A stretch of 22,543 nucleotides of DNA. Source: DATGMB01 sp035293845. Its GTDB lineage: Bacteria; Acidobacteriota; Terriglobia; Bryobacterales; Bryobacteraceae. Below are positions 1-6,259 of this stretch, in pieces (within the stretch, counting starts at the first letter, position 1; the number at the start of each line of letters is the position of its first letter). Position numbers and translations under genes: made by a program. The DNA is taken from assembly GCA_035293845.1 (NCBI GenBank), contig DATGMB010000185.1:1-22543 (forward strand). The letters are read 5' to 3'. Below the pieces are notes generated by a model. It had not been told where the DNA came from, made no database searches, and saw only the letters and a list, made by a program, of their open reading frames with translations.

Positions 1-534
1 GGTGTCCAGGTTGCCGGTGGGCTCGTCGGCCAGCAGAATCGCGGGCTGATTGACCAGCGCGCGCGCGATGGCGATGCGCTGCTGCTCGCCGCCCGAAAGC
101 GCGCTCGGCTTGTGGCCGAGGCGGTGCGCGATGCCCAGCAGGCGCAGGATTTCGGCGAAATGCGGATCGCCTTTGTGGTTGCCGCCGCCGATGTAACGCG
201 CGACCTCAATGTTGTCTCCAGCCGTCAGGTTGGGCAGCAGATTGAACTTCTGGAACACGAACCCCACCGTGCGCTGGCGCATGCGCGTGCGGCCGGCATC
301 GCTCAAGGCGGAGAGATCCTGATCGGCCACCCGCACTTGCCCGGACGTCGGCGGCGTGAGGCCGCCGATGATGTGGAACAGCGTCGATTTTCCCGAGCCC
401 GACGGGCCCACGATGGAGAGGAATTCGCCGCGCTCGACCGCGAGGTCGACGCCGCGCAGCGCGGGCACCTGCACCTTTCCGACCAGGTACGTCTTGCGGA
501 GATCGCGGATCTCGATGATGGGCGCGCTATTCAT
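1..534 (-). CDS. ABC transporter ATP-binding protein (MacB/LolD-like), C-terminus cut by the window edge
   Basis: The 178 visible residues are the nucleotide-binding domain that powers an FtsX-type ABC exporter at the inner membrane. Visible motifs are Walker A GPSGSGKST (residues 43-51), a Q-loop glutamine near 95 (VFQKFNLLP), the signature LSGGE at 146-150 and Walker B ILLADEP at 166-172, followed by TGNLD. The frame leaves the window at base 1, so the H-loop and C-terminus are not seen. The ATG at 534 overlaps the end of the permease gene by 8 bases (ATGAATAG), which points to translational coupling. This motif set is typical of the LolD/MacB/FtsE subfamily. The substrate cannot be told from the ATPase alone; the lipoprotein at the head of the operon suggests envelope or lipoprotein traffic. 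Confidence 0.95.
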   Translation of the reverse strand, partial: MNSAPIIEIRDLRKTYLVGKVQVPALRGVDLAVERGEFLSIVGPSGSGKSTLFHIIGGLTPPTSGQVRVADQDLSALSDAGRTRMRQRTVGFVFQKFNLLPNLTAGDNIEVARYIGGGNHKGDPHFAEILRLLGIAHRLGHKPSALSGGEQQRIAIARALVNQPAILLADEPTGNLDT

Positions 535-1627
535 AGGCCAGCGCCTCGATCGGGTCGTGGGAGGCGGCCGTGAGGCCGGGGTACAGCGCCCCGACCAGCG
601 AAGCCGCCAGCGTGATCGCGAGCACGCGCGGCCACCAGAGGGGAACGATGATCATCGGGAAAGAAGCAGGCGCGAACGTCGAAATCGCCCAGCGCGCGCC
701 GAAGCTCAGGCCGATACCGAAGGCCGTGCCGGCCAGTCCCAGCGCGGCCGCCTCGGTAAGCATGATCCGGAGGATCAGGGTTTTCGAGCCGCCCAGGGAT
801 TTGAGAATCCCGATCTCGCGCGTCCGCTGGAGCACCGCCATGTACATGGTAAGGCAGACGACTGCGAACGCGATCACCACGCCGATGCCGATCACCACAC
901 GAGTGAACACGCGGACGCTTTCGATGTTATTGGGGTTGAATGTGATCGAGACGTAATCGTCCATCGTCTGGACTTTGAGATTGGGGAAGGTTTTCTGAAG
1001 CTGTTCGGCGATTTGGGTCGTGTGGGCAGGATCGTCGACCTTGACGAAGATCGTAGTCAGCATCTTCGTGGCGGCATCGAGTTCCTGCAGGGTCGCCTTG
1101 GGCACGGCCACCTTGGCTAGCTTGCCCGGTGCGATGATACCGGCAACGTGCCACTTCTGATTCAGTTGCAGCCAGGTGTCGCCGACATGCAGTTTGTGCT
1201 GCTGTGCGTAGGGTTGGTCGAGCAGAACGTCGTAAGCGCCGCGCAGAGGGCCGCCCTCAAGGTAGGTAAAACCGCCGGTCAACCGGTTGAACTGCGACAG
1301 GTCGACGCCCGTCATGGTCAGAGGGAAGTCGATGTTGTGGACGATGACGCCGACGGCCAGCTTGACGTGCGGCTGCTGCTCCAGGGCCTTGACATACCCT
1401 TCGGGTAGCGAGGACGCGCTGAAGCCGACAACGTTCTGAGCGTTGCCGGCGCGGACTACGATATCGGCGCCGATGCTTCGGTTGCGCTGCTGCGCATCCT
1501 CGGACATTCCCTGGCTCACGCCGACGAGGCTGAGGATGAGGGTCGCGGGAACCCCGATCAGCAGCACGCTGAGCAGCGTGCGCATGGGGCGGTGCTTGAG
1601 GTTTTCAAAAACAATCTTGTTGGTCAC
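527..1627 (-). CDS. ABC transporter permease, FtsX/MacB family
   Basis: A 366-residue inner-membrane permease, partner of the ATPase that overlaps its 3' end. The architecture is that of the MacB/FtsX family: one N-terminal membrane segment (about residues 18-38), a periplasmic domain of about 200 residues (MacB_PCD-like), then three C-terminal segments (about 243-265, 290-312 and 333-352). The coupling-helix-like stretch RTREIGILKSLGG (268-280) and the C-terminal DPIEALAYE are also typical. The start is GTG at 1627, twelve bases after the upstream lipoprotein gene, with only a weak ribosome site. The product has four membrane segments, as single-FtsX-domain permeases such as LolC/E, MacB and DevC do, so it probably works as a dimer. 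Family assignment is firm; the substrate is unknown. Confidence 0.93.
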   Translation of the reverse strand: MTNKIVFENLKHRPMRTLLSVLLIGVPATLILSLVGVSQGMSEDAQQRNRSIGADIVVRAGNAQNVVGFSASSLPEGYVKALEQQPHVKLAVGVIVHNIDFPLTMTGVDLSQFNRLTGGFTYLEGGPLRGAYDVLLDQPYAQQHKLHVGDTWLQLNQKWHVAGIIAPGKLAKVAVPKATLQELDAATKMLTTIFVKVDDPAHTTQIAEQLQKTFPNLKVQTMDDYVSITFNPNNIESVRVFTRVVIGIGVVIAFAVVCLTMYMAVLQRTREIGILKSLGGSKTLILRIMLTEAAALGLAGTAFGIGLSFGARWAISTFAPASFPMIIVPLWWPRVLAITLAASLVGALYPGLTAASHDPIEALAYE

Positions 1628-1639
1628 GTTAAATGCGAA

Positions 1640-2560
1640 TCACTTCCCGGTTTTGGGCGCCGGCGTGGCGGAGGTGCCGCCTGCCGGATGCGCCAGGTCC
1701 TGCAGCGAGGTGCCCGGCGGCTGTTCCAGTGTAAATTTATCGTCGCTCACGCCGCGGTTGATATCCATTTTGACGATATCCAGCACCACCCCGTATTCAT
1801 CGCGCGGCCGGTTGATCTCGATGTGCTTGGGAAACGGAATGTTGTCGTAGGCCTTCCACTGCGAGTAGCGCGCGTCGGTGAGGATGTTGCCCGAGTCATC
1901 GAGGATCAACTGGCGGGCGAGCTGGAGATCGGTGCGGCTGAACCAGATGGTGCGCTGCAGGTGGAGCGCGCCCGGCGACGGCTCGCGCACCACGTGCACG
2001 ATGTAAAAGGCGTCGTCCTCATCGGTGAAGTTTTCGAGCATCAGCTTGTCATCGGGCTGCACGGGACGCAGCACGATGGCGTCGAGAAAATGGACCGGCC
2101 GCAGGTTTTCGAGCTTGTTCTCCGAGACGTGCGTGATCTCGTTGGTGCCGACCACGAACCGGTTCTTGGGCGCGATGTACAGCTTGAAATTCGGGCCGGT
2201 CGAGACCATGTCGAACATCTTGTTGCGCACTACCGGGTAGAGGCCTATGATGCGGATTTCGGCCGGCTTGCGGTACAGGATATAGGCGCGGACGTCCTTG
2301 TACTCCGTGATCTTGTTTTTCTCCGCGCTGCCGAGGGCCGGAACCATATCCACGGTGGCGTTGAAATCGTGGATGGCGTTATAGCGGCGCTCGATTTGGT
2401 CGACGAGCGTCTTGGTGTCGCTGGTCAGGAGGGCCGGCGTTTTATTGCTGCTGGCGCCCGCGTGCATAATGGTACGGCGCCGTGCCAGGCAGGACGTGAA
2501 CACGGCGGTGGAGAGGCAGAGCAGGAGAGCGAGAGCGGCCGGACCGCGCCTGGGCACCAT
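1640..2560 (-). CDS. Outer-membrane lipoprotein-type protein, LolA/LolB-like (DUF4292-like)
   Basis: First gene of the ABC operon, 306 residues. I start it at ATG 2560 because the protein then opens with MVPRR, a hydrophobic stretch (ALALLLCLSTAV) and a lipobox-like FTSC with Cys24. The open frame runs back to 2737, but that extension is Arg/Pro-rich and would overlap the opposite-strand tRNA gene. The mature part reads as alternating short beta strands (VRAYILYRKPAEIRIIGLYP, NFKLYIAPKNRFVVGT, ARQLILDDSGNILTDARYSQW), like the half-barrel of LolA/LolB lipid carriers. The DARYSQW and PKHIEINRP segments resemble proteins annotated DUF4292. A role in receiving lipid or lipoprotein from the neighbouring exporter is inference. 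No Shine-Dalgarno sequence is visible; see the promoter entry. Confidence 0.8.
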   Translation of the reverse strand: MVPRRGPAALALLLCLSTAVFTSCLARRRTIMHAGASSNKTPALLTSDTKTLVDQIERRYNAIHDFNATVDMVPALGSAEKNKITEYKDVRAYILYRKPAEIRIIGLYPVVRNKMFDMVSTGPNFKLYIAPKNRFVVGTNEITHVSENKLENLRPVHFLDAIVLRPVQPDDKLMLENFTDEDDAFYIVHVVREPSPGALHLQRTIWFSRTDLQLARQLILDDSGNILTDARYSQWKAYDNIPFPKHIEINRPRDEYGVVLDIVKMDINRGVSDDKFTLEQPPGTSLQDLAHPAGGTSATPAPKTGK

Positions 2561-2566
2561 TACTTC

Positions 2567-2594
2567 ATTGTAAGGGGTCGCGAAAACGTCCCAA
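2567..2594 (-). promoter_or_regulatory. Sigma70-type promoter of the lipoprotein/ABC operon, probably giving a leaderless mRNA
   Basis: On the minus strand, TTGGGA (2594-2589) and TACAAT (2572-2567) are separated by 16 bases. They match TTGACA at 4 of 6 and TATAAT at 5 of 6 positions. Counting seven bases past the -10 box puts +1 on base 2560, the A of the chosen ATG. No ribosome binding site precedes that ATG, so the data fit a leaderless transcript. Confidence 0.5.
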
Positions 2595-2704
2595 GCGTTT
2601 CCGTAGCGCGGCGCACGGCGGCGAGTCGTGCTATATTGAGGTGTACCGATTGCCTCCGAGCGCCGGAGTTCGCCTCCGGGTGCCGGATCTTTGCTCACCG
2701 ATAA

Positions 2705-2780
2705 GGGCCTGTGGCGCAGTTGGGAGCGCGCTTCCATGGCATGGAAGAGGTCGTGAGTTCGAATCTCACCAGGTCCACCA
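2705..2780 (+). tRNA. tRNA-Ala (anticodon GGC)
   Basis: A complete cloverleaf can be drawn. The acceptor stem GGGCCTG pairs with CAGGTCC, including the G3-U70 wobble that is the identity element for alanyl-tRNA synthetase. The anticodon stem CTTCC/GGAAG closes the loop ATGGCAT with anticodon GGC. The T arm GTGAG-TTCGAAT-CTCAC is canonical. The mature tRNA is 2705-2777 with discriminator A at 2777, and CCA is encoded at 2778-2780. It stands alone between two minus-strand genes. Confidence 0.97.
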
Positions 2781-2798
2781 ACCTTTGGCCGTACAACT

Positions 2799-4274
2799 CT
2801 ACCCCAGCCCCGCCGCCCGGATCGCCGCTCCCGCGCCCCGCAGATTCGCCAGCTTCATCTCGGAGTACTTGCGCGAGAGCAGGACGCCGTCGGCGCCGGC
2901 GCGGAGCGCGGCCGCAACCGCGTCGCGCGTTCCTTCCGGGGTGGATTTGGCATTGGCCGCATTGGTGGGAATATCGATATCGATGCCGGGCCACAGCAGC
3001 GTTTTCGTGCCGTCGAGCGCCTGCCTGGCGCGGCTCGCTTCGCGGTACACGTAATCGGCGGAGAATCCGGTCTTCGGAATTTCCGATATGCCCTTCTCGC
3101 GCCCGTAGTCCAAGACGCGGTAATGAAATTGGAGGAGTTCTTCGGCGGGCACGTCGCCGTAGATCGTGTGTCCGGCGCTATCGATGTAGCTCGCCATGCG
3201 CTCGCCGGCGCAATTGTGATACATGACCATCTTGAGAAAATCGGAGTACTTCGCGAGCTCTGAAAGATCTTGTTCCGCGCGGTAGATCGGGTTGAACGAG
3301 TTGTTGTGCCAGATGTGCCAGCCGATGCCGACCTCCGGCTTGATCGACTTCACCTTCCGGTACATGGCGGCGTAGGTCTCACGCAGGCTGCCGGTCCACA
3401 GCATCTCCCAGGCAAGCAGCTCGGGGTAGCGCAGCATCAGCCGCCAGAGCGTCACGTAGTAGCCGTCGACCGGACGCCGGTTGGAACGCGCCGCCGTCAC
3501 GAACTTCGCCAGCTCCTCGAAGCCGGCGCGCGCGCGAACGGGATCGATGCCGCGTTCCCTCGCCTTGCGCTCGCAGAACTGGCAGAAGCAGGTCACGCGA
3601 TGGGGATTGGAACTCGCGCCTCCGTGGCTGGCGCCGAGCGCGTTCGAAAATGCTCCCTGCCGCTCCGAACCCCACATGATCCCATCGATCTCATACGATC
3701 TCGTGTAGTCTTCCACCGCGCCGAGGAGCCAGTTCCGGTAATTGGGGTTATTGAAACACAGCGTGTTCGAGTTGGAACCGTCCAGCCGCTTTTCCTGGGC
3801 CTGCGCGATATTCGGAACCGAGGCGCTCCAGACATCCTCGAACCAGCAGATGGTCTTCATGCCGCGCTTGCGGGATTCCGGCAGCACCGCCTCCAGCACG
3901 TCGTAATCGCCGAAATCGGGCGCGCGAAATTCCCGGATGACGGTGTCCTTGTAATACTGTGGGTGGACGCGCGTGTAGCTGCCGCCGCGGAACGTGTCGG
4001 TGTCGTATTGCTGTTTCCCATGGTCGGGCAAGGGCTGACCGGGCACCTGGCGTCCCGCGATGCCGCGCCCGTAAGTGAAGGTCGCGACGAACAGCGTATT
4101 GATTGACGCGGCTTCCTGGAATATGTCCAGCACCTTGGTCACGCCCTCGTCGACAAACGATACGGCGCCCACCTGAATGCCGGCCATCTTCCGGACCGGA
4201 GCGGCGCCGGTTGGCGGTGCGGCGGAGAGTAGCGCCCCCGCCATCGCGCTCTGCACAAAATCTCTGCGCTTCAT
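2799..4274 (-). CDS. Tat-exported hypothetical protein, probable TIM-barrel glycoside-hydrolase-like enzyme
   Basis: The 491-residue protein starts at ATG 4274, preceded by AGGAGA six bases upstream. A longer frame runs upstream but has no good start. The N-terminus MKRRDFVQSAMAGALLSAA is a twin-arginine signal. The body has the alternating hydrophobic strands and aromatic-rich turns of a TIM barrel: GMKTICWFEDVW (138-149), YEIDGIMWGSERQG (194-207), KPEVGIGWHIWHNNSF and DGVLLSRKYSEM near the end. E146 and E204 are candidate catalytic acids. A cysteine cluster CFCQFC (C229, C231, C234) follows an Asn/His-rich loop. Similar Cys clusters occur in uncharacterised GHL (hypothetical glycosyl hydrolase) proteins, so polysaccharide hydrolysis is a reasonable guess but not shown. 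The gene is monocistronic and divergent from the Spy-like gene. Confidence 0.85.
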   Translation of the reverse strand: MKRRDFVQSAMAGALLSAAPPTGAAPVRKMAGIQVGAVSFVDEGVTKVLDIFQEAASINTLFVATFTYGRGIAGRQVPGQPLPDHGKQQYDTDTFRGGSYTRVHPQYYKDTVIREFRAPDFGDYDVLEAVLPESRKRGMKTICWFEDVWSASVPNIAQAQEKRLDGSNSNTLCFNNPNYRNWLLGAVEDYTRSYEIDGIMWGSERQGAFSNALGASHGGASSNPHRVTCFCQFCERKARERGIDPVRARAGFEELAKFVTAARSNRRPVDGYYVTLWRLMLRYPELLAWEMLWTGSLRETYAAMYRKVKSIKPEVGIGWHIWHNNSFNPIYRAEQDLSELAKYSDFLKMVMYHNCAGERMASYIDSAGHTIYGDVPAEELLQFHYRVLDYGREKGISEIPKTGFSADYVYREASRARQALDGTKTLLWPGIDIDIPTNAANAKSTPEGTRDAVAAALRAGADGVLLSRKYSEMKLANLRGAGAAIRAAGLG

Positions 4275-4479
4275 GGGTTCTCCTATGTTATCGCCGGCCG
4301 CATGGCTGGATGGACCGGGCGTGGCGGCGAATTGCGATCCTGTCCGAAAACCGGAGGCGGCACTCGCGCATTCGGCTCTTCGAGATCGTGGGCCGCTACG
4401 AATAGCGTACCGTCCGCCACAACTCCAAATCTGACGCCGCCCGGACCACTGGCAGCCATCCTGCACTCGATCCGTAGGG

Positions 4480-4869
4480 ATGGTTCTTATGACTCGATTG
4501 CGAAGCTCGCGCGCCGGATTTTTCGCGTGCACTTGGGTGCTCGCGGCCGCGTTGGCGGCGCCTGTGCCGCTGATGGCCCAACAGGCTCCAGCCTTGCAGA
4601 AGATCCAAAACCTGGCGGCGGCCTTGAATCTCACACCGGAACAGAAGCAGGCGCTCATACCGATTCTCCGAACGGAGGTGCCGAAAATCCAGGCGATCCG
4701 GTCCAATCAATCCCTCAGCGGGATGGAAAAGATCCAACAGATCCGCGCGGTTCACGCGGAAATTGACCCGCAGGTGAGAGCCATTCTCAATCCGCAGCAG
4801 TATCAGCAGCTCCAGCAAATCCGCGCCCAGGAGATTCAGCAAATGATCCGCGAACGGATGGGAAGGTGA
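4480..4869 (+). CDS. Periplasmic Spy/CpxP-like LTxxQ-motif protein
   Basis: A small secreted helical protein of 129 residues, or 126 if translation starts at the second ATG (4489), which lies about 11 bases from GTAGGG. Residues 13-34 form a Sec signal (FFACTWVLAAALAAPVPLMAQQ) with cleavage likely after MAQ. The mature part carries LTPEQ at 51-55 and a degenerate LNPQQ at 103-107, and is rich in Gln, Lys and Ile, as expected for an all-helical Spy-type chaperone or stress sensor. Related small Acidobacteria proteins carry the same pair of motifs. It ends one base before the convergent HugZ-like gene. The role, holding unfolded envelope proteins, is inferred from family resemblance only. Confidence 0.8.
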   Translation: MVLMTRLRSSRAGFFACTWVLAAALAAPVPLMAQQAPALQKIQNLAAALNLTPEQKQALIPILRTEVPKIQAIRSNQSLSGMEKIQQIRAVHAEIDPQVRAILNPQQYQQLQQIRAQEIQQMIRERMGR

Positions 4870-4870
4870 T

Positions 4871-5635
4871 TCAGGAGCAGGCGCGCAGCATCTCGATGAG
4901 TGCCGCCCGGGCCTCGCTCGCATCCCGCACTTCGCGGGGGAAGCCGATCCTGCGTCCATGAATCCGCTCCCCCGTTCTCATCCGAACGTGGAAGCCGAGG
5001 CGGTCGATCGCGGTCATGGATACTTCGTCCGGCGCTTCGCCGAGGTAGTGCGCCGCGATGCGGCGCAAAGCATCGGCGTGGTCCGCATTCATATGCTGCA
5101 GGATTCCGGGCGCCACCTTCGCCAGGGGATCCGGGGCCGCCGCCGTGTACTCCTCGGGGGTCACCCAGCCCATCACGCCGAACCCGCCAATGAAGTAGAC
5201 GCCGGCGATCTCCAGCCGGTAATACGAGAAGTCCGAAAAGTCCTGCCAGTATCGGGCGTGCTCGTAACCGGAGAGGTACATCTCGGCGACCTCCCCCGCC
5301 GGCGCGACCTTGGCGGCGCCGACCAGCGTCAAACGCGCAGCGCCAAGCGGATCGCCGGAAACATTGGGCTGAGTGATGAGCAGGCTGGCGCGGCCGTCCT
5401 GTTGCAGATTGTGCGTGTGCATGGCCATGCTGCTGAGGAAGAACACAGGGCGCCCCCGGCCGTCGGCCACGAAGGTCACCATGGAGCAAAACGGGAATCC
5501 CGGTAACTTCGCGGAGTGGGTCGAAAGGCTGCCGACGGGGTTGATGGCGGCGAGCGTCCGGGCGCGTTCCGCCAAGGAGGGTTCCGGGGCATCCGATGGC
5601 GCCGGCCCAGTGCCCGCATGTTGCCGGTTCTGCAC
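4871..5635 (-). CDS. HugZ-like pyridoxamine-5'-phosphate-oxidase-fold protein with C-terminal DUF2470
   Basis: A 254-residue cytoplasmic protein. Residues about 20-165 form a split-barrel flavin or heme-binding domain (GSLSTHSAKLPGFPFCSMVTF, PVFFLSSMAMHTHNL, RASLLI, GYFQ-like YFIGGFGVMGWV). Residues about 168-254 are DUF2470, with the hallmark HMNADHADAL at 181-190. This arrangement is that of HugZ/HutZ heme-utilisation proteins and of plant and bacterial general-stress PNPOx proteins. The start is GTG at 5635 with GGAAT just upstream; no ATG in frame fits better. It is the last gene of the minus-strand cluster, 47 bases after the transglycosylase-like gene. Heme binding or degradation is likely from the family, but the flavin or heme ligand cannot be confirmed here. 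Confidence 0.88.
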   Translation of the reverse strand: MQNRQHAGTGPAPSDAPEPSLAERARTLAAINPVGSLSTHSAKLPGFPFCSMVTFVADGRGRPVFFLSSMAMHTHNLQQDGRASLLITQPNVSGDPLGAARLTLVGAAKVAPAGEVAEMYLSGYEHARYWQDFSDFSYYRLEIAGVYFIGGFGVMGWVTPEEYTAAAPDPLAKVAPGILQHMNADHADALRRIAAHYLGEAPDEVSMTAIDRLGFHVRMRTGERIHGRRIGFPREVRDASEARAALIEMLRACS

Positions 5636-5682
5636 GATTCCGATGATACCGCCGCCTCGCCGCGCCTGGGCGCGCGCGCTCT

Positions 5683-6240
5683 TCAGAACCTTCTCAAGAA
5701 CTTCTGGTAGGCGCCGTTGTTATAGGTCGACCACGGCTGGAAGCCCCGCTCGCAATAAAGCTGGTACGCAAAGTCGATATTGGCTTTGCAGTCCAGCAGG
5801 TCCCGGAGGTTCAACCCGGGCCGCTTCAGGTGGACGGTATTGATCTGGAAGTAGCCCCAATCGAGCGTTCCGTCCGAGTTGTAGTGGAAGATCTCGCAGT
5901 CGCCGCGCGGATTCTCCGCCCTCTGCACCGCGAGCGCGATCCGGCAGGCCGGCCCGAACTTGTTGCAGGCATATTGCTGATAAGCCGTGAGGCGGTGTCC
6001 GAACTGATCGGCCTGGGCTTCGCCGGAGAGTTCCGGCGAGGTTCTGGGCACGAACACCACGGGCCATTGCAAGTGGATCAGCAGCGGGGATCGCAGGCTG
6101 ACGGTATATTGGGAGCTCAGGATAACCGCCGCCACACCGGCAATCGCCGAAAAAAAGGCGGCAAGTTCCAGCCACCGCGTCGACCGGCGGCGCGACCTCC
6201 TTTGCCGTGTTCGTGCCCGCTTCGGCGATGCGGCTGTCAC
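5683..6240 (-). CDS. Membrane-anchored lytic-transglycosylase-like (SLT/lysozyme-fold) protein
   Basis: 185 residues if translation starts at GTG 6240, 19 bases after the preceding gene. Upstream alternatives (ATG 6294, TTG 6318) would overlap that gene, so the start is uncertain. The N-terminus is strongly basic (KRARTRQRRSRRRSTR), followed by one membrane segment (residues 24-43), giving an inside-anchored, outward-facing protein. The C-terminal domain has RAENPRGD with candidate catalytic Glu109, then GYFQINTVHL (129-138), matching the ES...GLMQI pattern of SLT-type transglycosylases. Near the end come FAYQLYCERGFQPWSTYNNGAYQKFL, which resembles the AW..YN.G motif. Five cysteines (92, 99, 115, 151, 163) could form disulfides. 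Action on peptidoglycan is likely but not proven. Confidence 0.75.
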   Translation of the reverse strand: MTAASPKRARTRQRRSRRRSTRWLELAAFFSAIAGVAAVILSSQYTVSLRSPLLIHLQWPVVFVPRTSPELSGEAQADQFGHRLTAYQQYACNKFGPACRIALAVQRAENPRGDCEIFHYNSDGTLDWGYFQINTVHLKRPGLNLRDLLDCKANIDFAYQLYCERGFQPWSTYNNGAYQKFLRRF

Positions 6241-6259
6241 GACTGGGTCCGATGATCCA

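Noticed and set aside
2632..2637. TATATT as -10 box of the tRNA gene
   Set aside because: No -35 box at 15-19 bases, and it lies about 70 bases before the tRNA; possible but not supported.
2561..2737. N-terminal extension of the lipoprotein gene to 2737
   Set aside because: It overlaps the tRNA gene on the other strand, is Arg/Pro-rich, and would bury the signal peptide.
4275..4706. N-terminal extension of the Tat-exported barrel gene
   Set aside because: It runs through the divergent small gene, and the inner ATG at 4274 has both a ribosome site and a twin-arginine signal.
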